Source: Caballeronia ptereochthonis
GTDB taxonomy: Bacteria > Pseudomonadota > Gammaproteobacteria > Burkholderiales > Burkholderiaceae
Assembly: GCF_001545075.1 (NCBI RefSeq)
Contig: NZ_FCOB02000011.1
Coordinates: forward strand, 1 to 64,000
DNA: 64,000 nt
Reading direction: 5' to 3'
The stretch's first letter is position 1. Every line of letters begins with the position of its first letter. Below are positions 17,428-26,694 of this stretch, one piece after another. Under the pieces are notes generated by a model that searched no databases, had not been told where the DNA came from, and worked only from the letters and a program-made list of their open reading frames with translations. Position numbers and translations under genes: made by a program.

Positions 17428-18705
17428 ATGTACGAATTTCGCGATTTGAACGTGGCTGTGATTGGCCTGGGTTACGTCGGACTTCCCCTCGCCGTCGAGT
17501 TCAGCAAGAAGCGATCGGTGGTGGGCTTCGACACGAACCGCCGCCGCATCTCCGCGTTGATCGAGGGCCACGACTTCACGCTCGAAGTCAGCGACGAGGA
17601 GCTGGCGCGCGCCGGACGGCTCACGTTCAGCTCGGACATCGAAGATCTGTCGGCTTGCAACGTGTACATCGCGACCGTGCCCACGCCGATCGACCAATAC
17701 AAGCGGCCGAATCTGGAGCCCCTGATTCGCGCGAGCGAGACCATCGGCAAAGTGCTGAAGAAAGACGACATCGTCATCTACGAATCGACGGTGTATCCGG
17801 GCGCGACGGAAGAAGAATGCGTTCCCGTGCTCGAGCGGCTCTCGGGCCTCACTTTCAATGTCGATTTCTTCGTCGGCTACAGCCCCGAGAGAATCAATCC
17901 GGGCGACAAGGAACATCGCGTGACGAACATTCGCAAGGTCACGTCGGGGTCGACGCCCGAAACGGCCGAGATCGTCGATCGGCTGTATCGGGAGATCATC
18001 GAGGCGGGCACGTTCAAGGCGGCCAGCATTCGCGTGGCCGAAGCGGCGAAGGTGATCGAGAACACGCAACGCGACGTCAACATCGCATTGATCAATGAGC
18101 TGGCGATCATCTTCAACAGAATGGGCATCGACACCAAGGCGGTGCTCGACGCGGCCGGCACCAAGTGGAACTTCCTGCCCTTCCGTCCGGGACTCGTCGG
18201 GGGGCATTGCATCGGCGTGGATCCCTATTACCTGACGCACAAGGCGCAGGCGATCGGCTATCACCCGGAAATCATCCTCGCCGGGCGGCGGCTCAATGAC
18301 AGCATGGGCAAGTACATCGGGTCTCAGCTCGTGAAGGCGCTGACCAGGCGCGGCATGCCTATCGCCGGCGCGCGCGTTCTGGTCATGGGGCTGACGTTCA
18401 AGGAGAACTGCCCCGATCTGCGCAACACGCGCGTCATCGATATCGTCAGCGAACTCAAGGAGTACGGGATGACCATCGATGTGTTCGATCCCTGGGTGTC
18501 CAAGGACGAGGCTCATCACGAGTATGGCCTCGACCCGATCGACGCGCCGGAGTCCGGCATGTACGACGCCATCATTCTGGCCGTCGCCCATCGCGAGTTC
18601 AAGCGCATGGACGAGGCCACGGTACGGTCATACGGCAAGCGGGAGCATGTGGTGTATGACCTCAAATATGTCCTGGAAAGCCACGAGAGCGACCTGCGTC
18701 TTTGA
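17428..18705 (+). CDS. tviB: UDP-N-acetylhexosamine 6-dehydrogenase (TviB/WbpO type)
   Basis: A 425-residue nucleotide sugar dehydrogenase. The NAD-binding loop [12 protein letters not shown] is near the N-terminus, the [11 protein letters not shown] region near 115, and the catalytic Cys261 lies in [11 protein letters not shown]. The sequence is of the Vi-antigen TviB/WbpO class, which oxidises C6 of UDP-GlcNAc or UDP-GalNAc to the uronic acid. With the adjacent epimerase it would supply UDP-GalNAcA. ATG 17428 is preferred over 17344 because it begins the family N-terminus ([15 protein letters not shown]). Epimerase follows after 63 bases. Confidence 0.9.
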   Translation: MYEFRDLNVAVIGLGYVGLPLAVEFSKKRSVVGFDTNRRRISALIEGHDFTLEVSDEELARAGRLTFSSDIEDLSACNVYIATVPTPIDQYKRPNLEPLIRASETIGKVLKKDDIVIYESTVYPGATEEECVPVLERLSGLTFNVDFFVGYSPERINPGDKEHRVTNIRKVTSGSTPETAEIVDRLYREIIEAGTFKAASIRVAEAAKVIENTQRDVNIALINELAIIFNRMGIDTKAVLDAAGTKWNFLPFRPGLVGGHCIGVDPYYLTHKAQAIGYHPEIILAGRRLNDSMGKYIGSQLVKALTRRGMPIAGARVLVMGLTFKENCPDLRNTRVIDIVSELKEYGMTIDVFDPWVSKDEAHHEYGLDPIDAPESGMYDAIILAVAHREFKRMDEATVRSYGKREHVVYDLKYVLESHESDLRL

Positions 18706-18768
18706 GCAGCAGGCAAGAACGCGGTGCCTGATCGGCATTCCCTTACCGCCAACCGGAACGGCTGAAAA

Positions 18769-19830
18769 ATGTTGAATCGCTTCGATCTCGTGCGTGAGGA
18801 GCTTGTGCGGAACCCGAAGCACTGGCTCATCACGGGCGTAGCAGGATTCGTGGGCTCCAATCTTCTGGAGGCTTTGCTCAAGCTGAACCAGCATGTGGTC
18901 GGTCTCGACAACTTCATGACCGGCTACAGACACAATCTCGACGAAGTGCGCGAACTCGTGACGAGCGAACAGTGGGCGCGGTTCAGGTTCATCGAAGGAG
19001 ACGTACGGAGCTTCGATGACTGCGCCGCCGCCGTCGACGGCGTGGACTACGTGCTCCATCAGGCCGCACTCGGCTCCGTGCCGCGCTCCGTCCATGATCC
19101 GCTCACGACGCACGATGTGAACAACAGCGGCTTTCTTCGCATGATGGTCGCCGCGCGCGATGCCAGAGTGAAGAGCTTCACCTACGCGGCTTCGAGCTCG
19201 ACCTACGGCGATCATCCTGATTTGCCGAAGGTCGAAGAGAAGATCGGGCGTCCGCTATCGCCGTATGCGGTTACCAAGCTGTGCAACGAGCTCTATGCAG
19301 ACGTTTTCTCGCGAACTTACGGTTTCGATTCGGTGGGCCTGCGGTACTTCAATGTGTTCGGCCAGCGGCAAGACCCGAACGGCGCCTATGCCGCGGTCAT
19401 CCCCTTGTGGACGGCTGCGCTCATACGGGGCGATGACGTCTACATCAACGGCGACGGTGAAACGAGCCGGGACTTCTGCTTCGTCGACAATGCCGTGAAG
19501 GCCAACATTCTCGCCGCGACAGCGGAGCCGTCGGCGAAGAACCAGGTCTACAACGTGGCGGTAGGTGACCGGACGACGCTGAACGACTTGTACAAGGCGC
19601 TGCAGCAGGCGCTGGCTACCCAGGGCGTGTTCTCGGACAGGGCGCCGAAGTACCGCGAGTTCCGCATCGGAGATGTCCGCCACTCCCAGGCCAGCGTGGA
19701 AAAGGCCGAACGCCTGCTCGGCTATACACAGCGCATCGCCATACTCGAAGGCTTGCTGAAGACCATGCCTTGGTACGTTCAGAGCCTTCGCCATTCCAAT
19801 CGACAACTCGCGCGGTTGGGTCAGGCCTGA
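18769..19830 (+). CDS. tviC: UDP-HexNAc(A) C4-epimerase (TviC/WbpP type)
   Basis: A 353-residue extended short-chain dehydrogenase/reductase. The NAD loop is [10 protein letters not shown], the catalytic serine cluster AASSSTYGD and the Y-x3-K dyad SPYAVTK. The N-terminal extension ([19 protein letters not shown]) is typical of WbpP/TviC epimerases that act on N-acetylated UDP-sugars. It interconverts gluco and galacto forms. Pairing with tviB directly upstream is the classical route to UDP-GalNAcA. Confidence 0.9.
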   Translation: MLNRFDLVREELVRNPKHWLITGVAGFVGSNLLEALLKLNQHVVGLDNFMTGYRHNLDEVRELVTSEQWARFRFIEGDVRSFDDCAAAVDGVDYVLHQAALGSVPRSVHDPLTTHDVNNSGFLRMMVAARDARVKSFTYAASSSTYGDHPDLPKVEEKIGRPLSPYAVTKLCNELYADVFSRTYGFDSVGLRYFNVFGQRQDPNGAYAAVIPLWTAALIRGDDVYINGDGETSRDFCFVDNAVKANILAATAEPSAKNQVYNVAVGDRTTLNDLYKALQQALATQGVFSDRAPKYREFRIGDVRHSQASVEKAERLLGYTQRIAILEGLLKTMPWYVQSLRHSNRQLARLGQA

Positions 19831-19960
19831 GCGACGACGCTTTCGCGCCCGCATCGATCGCCCGATGCGGGCGCCTCAAGCGATTCGATCACGCAACGCA
19901 GGCAAGTCACCCTCACGCTTTCTGCCGCCGGCCGGAAGAAGCCGCCCTGAAGGAGACCAC

Positions 19961-21163
19961 ATGAACATCCCCAAGGTTGTTCTGTTCGCGAACACCGACT
20001 GGTATCTCTACAATTTCCGCCTTTCGTTCGCGCGCAAGCTCCGCGACGAAGGATTCGAGGTCGTCCTCCTTTCGCCGCCCGGTGAGTACGGACCGAAGCT
20101 GGAAGCCCTCGGGTTTCGCTGGCATCCGGTGCCGATGGCCCGGCGCAGCCTGAACCCTCTGCGCGAAGCGGCGCTGCTCGCGTGGCTCGCGCGCTTTCTT
20201 TTCCGCGAGCGCCCTGCGCTCGTTCATGCATTCACCATCAAGAGCGCGGTCTACGGGTCGCTTGCGAGCCGCATCGCCGGCGTGCCGGCGCGCGTCAATG
20301 CGGTTGCCGGCATGGGCTATGTCTTCACGAGCCGCGACCTGAAGGCGCGTGCGCTGAGACCGCTCGTCGTCTGCGCGATGCGACTCGCACTGGGCGGACG
20401 CGGCAGCGCGCTGATCCTGCAGAACTCGGACGACCTGGAGTTCTTCAGAACCTCGAAACTCGTCGACGAATCGATCCTGAGGCTCATCAGAAGTTCGGGC
20501 GTGTCGCTCACGCGTTTCCAGATGCGGCCGGACACGCCGGTGGACGATCACAAGCCTCTGCGCGTCCTGCTCGCAGCGAGGCTTCTCCGGGACAAAGGCA
20601 TCGACGAGTACATCTCCGCTGCCCGCGCGCTCAAAGGGGAGAACCGCACGGTCGAATTCCTCCTGGCCGGACTGCCGGACGACGGCAATCCCGCGTCCGT
20701 CGAGAAGGCGGTTGTCGAGAGCTGGGTCGAGGCAGGCCTCGTGAAGTGGCTCGGCCACGTCGACGACATGCCGAAGCTGCTGTCGGAAATTGACGTCATG
20801 GTGTTGCCGAGCTACCGCGAAGGGCTGCCGAAGTCGCTGATCGAAGCGGCCGCTTGCGGCGTGCCGCTCGTCACGACCAGCGCGCCCGGATGCCGCGAGG
20901 TAGTGACCAGGAACGGCGTAGATGGTCTCGCGGTTCCGGTTCGCGACAGCGTTGCCCTGGCCGATGCGATTCGCCTGCTCGACGATGACCGCCCGCTCGG
21001 AAGAAAGCTGGGTCTCGCCGCCCGCAACAGGGTTCTGCAGGAGTTCGACGAGCGCATCGTGATCGACAAGACGCTTTCAGTGTATTTCGAGTTGCTGCCA
21101 AGCCGGAGCGCCGCGTTTGATCGGGGTCCGGCCGAAGTGCTGAATACCAGCAAGCATCCGTGA
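19961..21163 (+). CDS. Family 4 glycosyltransferase, PglA/WbpU-like
   Basis: 400 residues, starting at ATG 19961 with GAAGGAGACC just before it. The beginning VVLFANTDWYLYNFRLSFARKLRDEG and the HAFTIKSAVYGSLASRIAGV, NAVAGMGYVFTS stretches belong to the PglA/CapM-like GT4 group, whose members often add GalNAc or GalNAcA-type residues. The E-x7-E signature is in SYREGLPKSLIEAAACG. It is third in the plus-strand block after tviB and tviC and ends in a terminator. Confidence 0.87.
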   Translation: MNIPKVVLFANTDWYLYNFRLSFARKLRDEGFEVVLLSPPGEYGPKLEALGFRWHPVPMARRSLNPLREAALLAWLARFLFRERPALVHAFTIKSAVYGSLASRIAGVPARVNAVAGMGYVFTSRDLKARALRPLVVCAMRLALGGRGSALILQNSDDLEFFRTSKLVDESILRLIRSSGVSLTRFQMRPDTPVDDHKPLRVLLAARLLRDKGIDEYISAARALKGENRTVEFLLAGLPDDGNPASVEKAVVESWVEAGLVKWLGHVDDMPKLLSEIDVMVLPSYREGLPKSLIEAAACGVPLVTTSAPGCREVVTRNGVDGLAVPVRDSVALADAIRLLDDDRPLGRKLGLAARNRVLQEFDERIVIDKTLSVYFELLPSRSAAFDRGPAEVLNTSKHP

Positions 21164-21178
21164 GAGCGGAATCGCCAC

Positions 21179-21211
21179 GCACGACCGGTCATGTCCGGTC
21201 GTGCCCGTTTT
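21179..21211 (+). terminator. Rho-independent terminator
   Basis: Perfect 10-bp stem GCACGACCGG / CCGGTCGTGC with a 6-base loop and a short T-tract. It separates the tviB-tviC-GT4 unit from the following GT2 gene; read-through is possible since the T-run is only four. Confidence 0.75.
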
Positions 21212-21268
21212 CAATCCGTCAGCGTTTCTTGCGAATCGAAGCGACCAATGCGTGTCTTCGGAGGGCGC

Positions 21269-22447
21269 ATGAGCAAGGTCTACAGGTACATGTCCAGGGC
21301 AACCGGCTCGGATGCGGTTGCCAGAAGCTTCGATCGCGTTTCTCGCGTTCCGCTGTCGTGCTTGGCGGCTGCCCTTAAGCTGATCAACGGCGGCACGAGG
21401 GCCGCCATCGACGAAAAGGCACTGGAAGCGCGGATACAGCAATTGAGGCCGTACCGGCCGTCCGGCCCGCCGCCGCTCGCCCTCGCCGACGAGGACGCCA
21501 GCCTCGGTCTTTCCATTATCGTTCCTGTGTTCAACGTCGAAGCTTATCTGGCAAATTGCATCGACTCGATCCTGAACCAGAAGACGTCGCTGACATACGA
21601 ACTGATCGTCATCGACGACGGATCGACGGATGGCTCCGCCGCCATTCTCGAGCGCTATGCGAGCCGTCCTGAAGTGACGGTAGTGCGCGTCACAAATGGC
21701 GGCGTGGCCTTCGCGCGAAACGAAGGCATTCGCCGTGCGAAAGGCAAGTACCTCATGTTCGTCGACGCGGACGATTATCTGCCGCCGGACTGTGTGGAGA
21801 CCCTGCTCGCCCTCGCGATCCGGGATGACGTCGATGTCGTGCAGGGAAGCTACTGGACGGTCGATGTCGGGAATACGGTGCGGGGGATGCAGGTCTTCGA
21901 TGAATTCGTCGCATCGCGCGCCGACGCGAGCGTCGCCGAATTGTCTGGCTATCCCTGGGGCAAGGTTATCAGGCGCGATCTTTTCAGGAACGTGCGGTTT
22001 CCTGAAGGAATGGCATATGAGGACTCGATCGTCGCCATGATTCTGCTTCCCCTGGCCAACGGGTACATCAGCGTGAAGCAGCCGGTTTATTACTATCGCG
22101 AGAATCCGCGCGGTCTGACGGCCGGCCTGACCAAAAACGAGAAAACCCTGGATGCCTATTGGGTCGTATCCAGACTGCTCTCCGACAGAAGATCGTTGGG
22201 GCTGCCGCCCGACAGCCATATCCTCAGACAAGTGAAGGCGCAATTCGGCGCGCTGCTGTATCGGCGGCTTGCCAATTTCGACGACGACGTGAAGAAAGCA
22301 GTCTTCTACCTCGGCTGCCTTCAGATCGAGGCGTTGCGAAAGGAGTGCAACGGCGGCCGCCCCGGCGACAGGGGCGACGCGCTGGACTACGCGTTTCGCA
22401 CACGCAATTACGCGCTTTGGAAATTGCTTTGTTTTTTCGAATTATGA
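21269..22447 (+). CDS. Family 2 glycosyltransferase (GT-A)
   Basis: A 392-residue inverting glycosyltransferase with the GT2 core at about 85-200: LSIIVPVFNVEAYLANCIDSIL, then VIDDGSTDGS and the metal-binding FVDADDY. An N-terminal extension of about 80 residues precedes the core. ATG 21269 is preceded by GGAGGGCGC at good spacing; earlier in-frame ATGs (21191, 21248) would run into the terminator. It adds a sugar to the growing repeat unit; the substrate is unknown. Confidence 0.85.
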   Translation: MSKVYRYMSRATGSDAVARSFDRVSRVPLSCLAAALKLINGGTRAAIDEKALEARIQQLRPYRPSGPPPLALADEDASLGLSIIVPVFNVEAYLANCIDSILNQKTSLTYELIVIDDGSTDGSAAILERYASRPEVTVVRVTNGGVAFARNEGIRRAKGKYLMFVDADDYLPPDCVETLLALAIRDDVDVVQGSYWTVDVGNTVRGMQVFDEFVASRADASVAELSGYPWGKVIRRDLFRNVRFPEGMAYEDSIVAMILLPLANGYISVKQPVYYYRENPRGLTAGLTKNEKTLDAYWVVSRLLSDRRSLGLPPDSHILRQVKAQFGALLYRRLANFDDDVKKAVFYLGCLQIEALRKECNGGRPGDRGDALDYAFRTRNYALWKLLCFFEL

Positions 22448-23398
22448 AAACTGCCGGAATCCCGCGCTTGCCTGAATGTCCGAAATCGGCCAAGCCGCGA
22501 AAACGTGGTCTCGCCTTATCAGGCGCGCTTCAAAGCTATCTGGGCATTGATATATGAATTTCGCCCTGGAATATCGACGCGCGCAAATCATTCGCTGTCC
22601 AGAGATTAATTCCATAATACCGGTGCGGTGAATTGTCGTATCGACGCATCACGTGGTCATGATTTTGACTTCTTGTTTGCGTAGCGCATCCGCTCATCGG
22701 CGCCGCGGAAATCGTTGCCGATGCGGCGCTTCTTCCCCTCCCTCGCCCGAGGCGCTTCCTGCGCCAATCGCGCTCAAAAAGCGCCTCACGGGCCGCTAAA
22801 CGTCTGCAATAGCACGTAAACCCTAGATCGACATTTTTACCGGGTAAAAATGCTCTGGCGTTCGATAAGCATGTCTTATTTCATATTATTATTACGTGAA
22901 ATGGCTTCTTTAAATAACATATTTCAATTTTTGCGGGTCGTTTTTACATTCACTTACTTTTCCACGAGTACCGATTACTTGAGTCATACGATATGATCCT
23001 GCCTGAACTCAGCGTTCATGGAGATACCCACGTCCGCGCAGTCATGTCATCGACGAAAACGATGCGACTGCCTGGACATGCAGCGTCAAATTTGCCGATC
23101 GGCTGGACCTGGTCCTGATGTGTGAGGCGCTTAGTTAGTCGCTTGTAGCACAACGCATTGATACGGTGCCCGGATCTTCTTTTCCAACATCCGGCGGATT
23201 TGCTCGCGTGCAAATAACGTATGTACTCCTAATGGATACACGATATCCGCCAGTGCTTGATTAAAGCGATTTGAATTTCGCGCCGTAAGCACATAGGCGC
23301 GAGAGCGGCAGCTTCATGCCGTATCGCCCCCATTTTCTTCAAGTGCAGATCAGCCCGGCTCTGTGAGCCGTGCCTGTCGCTATTCAATGGAAATTCTC
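22448..23398. other. Long AT-rich intergenic region
   Basis: About 950 bases without a supported gene. Base composition drops strongly at 22840-23000. It contains the 21-bp palindrome at 22832-22852 and presumably the promoter of the beta-helix lipoprotein. Short frames here (for example on the minus strand at 23016-23213) show no recognisable family. Confidence 0.5.
22832..22852. promoter_or_regulatory. Perfect palindrome, operator-like
   Basis: CATTTTTACC, a central G, then GGTAAAAATG: 10-bp arms without mismatch, at the edge of an AT-rich tract. The size and symmetry suit a dimeric repressor or activator. Confidence 0.5.
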
Positions 23399-24592
23399 AT
23401 GGCCTCGACGAAAACCGATATTCAGGAAGCATCCGCAGTTCCCAGCACGATGCGTCGCAAGCTCATCTCCACGTTTGTGCTCGGTGCCGGCTCGCTGGCA
23501 TTGGCAGCCTGCGGCGGCGGCGGCGACGGCTCGGTTGCGGACTCCGTGGCGGACCGGCAGCGCCGACGCTCGAGCGCATCCGGCTCCACCAGCGCCAGCT
23601 CGCCAACCGCTGCCAGCGCCGCAAGTCCGGCGAGCTCGACGAGCAATGCAAGCACGAACACCGGTTCGCAAGGCGCGAGCAACACCAGCACGAGCGGCGT
23701 GCTGCTCGATACGTCTTTTGGCGTGAAGGGTGACGGAACGACCAATGACCGCGCTGCGCTGCAGGCCGCGATCGACGGGTCGGTCGGGCAGATTCTTCTG
23801 ATCACCGGGAAGAGCCGGATCGACACGACCGGCCTCACGCTGCGCAACAACAGCCACATCCGCTTCGCGCAAGGCGCTTCGATCAAGCTGCTGGCTCACA
23901 ATTCCAGCGACTACCAGATCATGCGTGTGTGGGACGTGAGCAACGTGAACATCGAAGCTCCGTACCTCGACGGCAGCAAGGAACTGAATTCGGCGAAATC
24001 GGGCGAATTCGGCATGGGCATCTCGATCGCCGGCAGCTCGAACGTTACGATTTCGTCGCCGACGACGATCAGCTGCTGGGGCGACGGTATCTACATCGGC
24101 AATAGCTATAGCGGGAACAACGCTGTGAGCAAGACCGTCTCGATCAGCGACCATCACGCGACCGGCTGCCGTCGCCAGGGCGCCACGATCACCTCGGGGA
24201 ACGGGATCACGTTCACCAACCCGCTGTGGGAAAACATCGGCGGCACTTCGCCGCAGTGCGGTCTCGACATCGAGCCGGACAACAACAACGCAGTGCTTCA
24301 GGGGATCAAGATCGTCAGCCCGACGACCAAGAACTGCCTCGGCGCGGCCATCCAGGTCTACCTCGGAAGCCTCCCGGGACCGGTCGCCAAAACGGTCGAT
24401 ATCCAGATCACGAACCATACCGATACCGGCGGTGGCGCAGGTCCGTTCGGCGTGGGCGGGCTGGAGCTGGACGGTCACACCGTGACCGGCTCGATCACGA
24501 GTTCGAATCCGGTGTGGACGACGAACTGGTACCTTGGTCAGTGGGATTCGGGTGGCCCGAAGGTCTCGGTCGTGAACCCGAAGATCGTCTAA
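23399..24592 (+). CDS. Pectate-lyase-like beta-helix lipoprotein
   Basis: A 397-residue secreted protein. A hydrophobic signal (about 22-37) ends in the lipobox LAAC with Cys38, followed by a Gly run and a Ser/Ala/Thr-rich linker to about residue 100. The pectate_lyase_3-type repeat start FGVKGDGTTNDRAALQAAI follows, then a right-handed beta-helix to the end. In a polysaccharide locus such proteins act as polysaccharide lyases or hydrolases, or bind the polymer. Catalytic residues cannot be assigned. The start is uncertain: ATG 23399 has GGAA at fair spacing; 23387 and 23450 are alternatives. It is monocistronic, with a terminator downstream. Confidence 0.75.
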   Translation: MASTKTDIQEASAVPSTMRRKLISTFVLGAGSLALAACGGGGDGSVADSVADRQRRRSSASGSTSASSPTAASAASPASSTSNASTNTGSQGASNTSTSGVLLDTSFGVKGDGTTNDRAALQAAIDGSVGQILLITGKSRIDTTGLTLRNNSHIRFAQGASIKLLAHNSSDYQIMRVWDVSNVNIEAPYLDGSKELNSAKSGEFGMGISIAGSSNVTISSPTTISCWGDGIYIGNSYSGNNAVSKTVSISDHHATGCRRQGATITSGNGITFTNPLWENIGGTSPQCGLDIEPDNNNAVLQGIKIVSPTTKNCLGAAIQVYLGSLPGPVAKTVDIQITNHTDTGGGAGPFGVGGLELDGHTVTGSITSSNPVWTTNWYLGQWDSGGPKVSVVNPKIV

Positions 24593-24664
24593 GCTCGGGA
24601 CCGGAGCGGCAGACGAGCCGCGAGACAGCGCAGTGCGCCGTTCGCGGCGCTCGCTGCCACCAAT

Positions 24665-24698
24665 GGGCGGAGATTCCTTCACGGACTCCGCCCTTTTT
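24665..24698 (+). terminator. Rho-independent terminator
   Basis: 8-bp stem GGGCGGAG / CTCCGCCC with a 13-base loop, followed by TTTTT. Confidence 0.82.
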
Positions 24699-24742
24699 GT
24701 CGTTCGGGCACTGCGTCATGCCGGCTGCGCGGCTATGGGAAA

Positions 24743-25813
24743 TCAGGGATTGCCCTTGACACGGCATCCGTCGATGCAGGAGTTTCCGATGTACTGCGCA
24801 TCCCTGCCGCCCTCCTCGTGCTTCTGCAGAATGCCGGTGTTTTTTCCGGTAATCAGGTTGTAGCGCACGATATTGCCGCTGTAGTTCGTGTTCTTGCCCT
24901 GTACGCCGCCTGTAATGTTTCCGCTTGCTCCGTTCGAAGCAGTGATCTTGTTGCATTCCAGGATGTTGCCGCCCGTATTGTCGGTGGCGTGATCGTTCTC
25001 GATGCCCGCCATGCAGCCCATCACCCTGTTGTAGCCGATGTAGCCGTTCATGTGACCGACGAACGCCGGCCCGTACAGAGGACAGTTCATGAATGTATTG
25101 AAGATGACCCTGTCGCCGCTTCCGCCGTTGTCGCCCGTGGTCTGAAAGAACGACTGTCCGAAGAACTGCTTCATCGTGTTTCCGGCGAACAGGAAGTTGC
25201 TGACGTTGCCCCTTGTAAGCACTGGAATGTCCCAGTGGCCCGGCGCTTGGAAATCGATCACCGGTTCCGGCGAATTCGCGCCCTCGAAGTTGCAGTTCAC
25301 GATGCTGTTTCCGATCAGCGCGCCATTGCCCGCGTCATAGAGGAACATGCTTTCAGCGTCCGACACGGTGCGCTTGAGGAGCGTTCCGGGCGCGCATTCC
25401 AGCCGTCTTTGACTGACCCGAACGGTGACCGTCTTATTGATCAGACAGGTTCCCGCGGCGACCTTCACATCACCGGCATTGATTGCCTTCTGGAATGCGG
25501 CGCTATCGTCGGTGACGCCATCGCATTTCGCGCCGAACACGCGGGGATCGTTGGGATGGAACAGCGGAGGAGCCGTGAACGACGTGAGCGGACATTGCGA
25601 CGTGCGCGGAACGGGGGAACCCTGAGCAAACGCGCCCTCGCACACCCACGCCAATAACCATGTCAGGGCAACCGCTCGCCTCGACCGTCCCGACAGGATC
25701 GAAGTCAAACGCCTCGTCCTTCGCGCGGGGAGCGGGCGCCACGGCCGCATCGCGCCTTTCTCGTCGTATTCATCGGGACGCTGACTGGGCATGGGCTCGT
25801 CGTGTCTCGTCAT
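24743..25813 (-). CDS. Secreted right-handed beta-helix protein
   Basis: 356 residues. A long basic N-region is followed by a hydrophobic signal (about 45-63, ...ALTWLLAWVCEGAFAQG, likely cleavage after AFA). Then comes the pectate_lyase_3-type start VFGAKCDGVTDDSAAFQKAI and short beta-helix repeats rich in Asn and Gly (NYSGNIVRYNLITGKNTG). Conserved cysteines suggest periplasmic or extracellular disulfides. The start at 25813 is supported by a TGATG overlap with the upstream YdcF-like gene; ATG 25750 is an alternative. Probable role: lyase, epimerase or binding protein for the locus polymer. Confidence 0.72.
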   Translation of the reverse strand: MTRHDEPMPSQRPDEYDEKGAMRPWRPLPARRTRRLTSILSGRSRRAVALTWLLAWVCEGAFAQGSPVPRTSQCPLTSFTAPPLFHPNDPRVFGAKCDGVTDDSAAFQKAINAGDVKVAAGTCLINKTVTVRVSQRRLECAPGTLLKRTVSDAESMFLYDAGNGALIGNSIVNCNFEGANSPEPVIDFQAPGHWDIPVLTRGNVSNFLFAGNTMKQFFGQSFFQTTGDNGGSGDRVIFNTFMNCPLYGPAFVGHMNGYIGYNRVMGCMAGIENDHATDNTGGNILECNKITASNGASGNITGGVQGKNTNYSGNIVRYNLITGKNTGILQKHEEGGRDAQYIGNSCIDGCRVKGNP

Positions 25814-26559
25814 CAGTGGATGCCGGCCCAGTCGTACATGCGCAATTGAACGATGCCACCGAGTTCGTGAAGCGCACGCCAGGCCAAGCGGAAGTTATGC
25901 CTGCGCGGAAGAAAGGAGATCACCGGCTTGTCGGCGCGAGCGGCGTCGGGTATCACCCTCAACCCGAGGCGATTGAAAGCAAGCTGCGCACGGCGCATAT
26001 GGTATGCGGAAGTGACCAGCAGAACGACGTCATAGTTTCCGCTCCGCAGCAGTGGCTCCACATATCTCGCGTTCTCGTACGTCGTGCGGCTGCGTTGCTC
26101 CAGAATGAGATCCGCTGCGCCGACGCCGAGCGCCTCGATTTCCGAGGTATAGATTTCGGCGTCGGACTGGCCGTGATGGCTCGGATCGCCACCGCTGATA
26201 ATGACCTTGCAAACCCGGTTGTCGGCCTTGCACGCCGCGTAGTCCGCCGCGGCGCGCCGGATCCGGAACATGGCATCGTAGGTGGGAACGTACGGACCGC
26301 CCGATTCCCACTGATCCGCGCCGGCGCTCAACAGCACGATGGCGTTACGTGCGCCGAACGCCGGGTCGGTATGCGGCGGCGGGCTCTGAAATCCGACACT
26401 CCACACGCCGGAGCCCGTCACCCAGGATAGGCCCATCATGAGGACCGCAGAGACGCTCGCCCACGCGAACAGGGCCGATGTACGACGATTCAACTGAAAT
26501 ACTCCGCGCATCCGTTCAATGTGCTCGCCAGATGCCCGCACGTATCCGCGCTGCGACAT
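25813..26559 (-). CDS. YdcF/SanA-like DUF218 membrane protein
   Basis: 248 residues. One transmembrane segment (about 30-50) is followed by a periplasmic DUF218 domain: AIVLLSAG, ...ADYAACKADNRVCKVIISGG, SRTTYENARY, LLVTSAYHMRRAQLAF. DUF218 proteins are linked to envelope integrity and glycan metabolism, but the reaction is not generally known. GAGG precedes ATG 26559 at suitable spacing. Its stop overlaps the start of the beta-helix gene by one base (TGATG), so the two are coupled. Confidence 0.78.
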   Translation of the reverse strand: MSQRGYVRASGEHIERMRGVFQLNRRTSALFAWASVSAVLMMGLSWVTGSGVWSVGFQSPPPHTDPAFGARNAIVLLSAGADQWESGGPYVPTYDAMFRIRRAAADYAACKADNRVCKVIISGGDPSHHGQSDAEIYTSEIEALGVGAADLILEQRSRTTYENARYVEPLLRSGNYDVVLLVTSAYHMRRAQLAFNRLGLRVIPDAARADKPVISFLPRRHNFRLAWRALHELGGIVQLRMYDWAGIH

Positions 26560-26694
26560 CGAGCCTCGTTACCAACGATACATCGCTTAGGAGACCGTCA
26601 CGAAGCCAGCACCTTCCCATCGGTCCGGTATGAGCGCAAGCACACACAAGCCCGTCGGGACCAATACATCTGGCAGATGACAGCGATGCTCATT

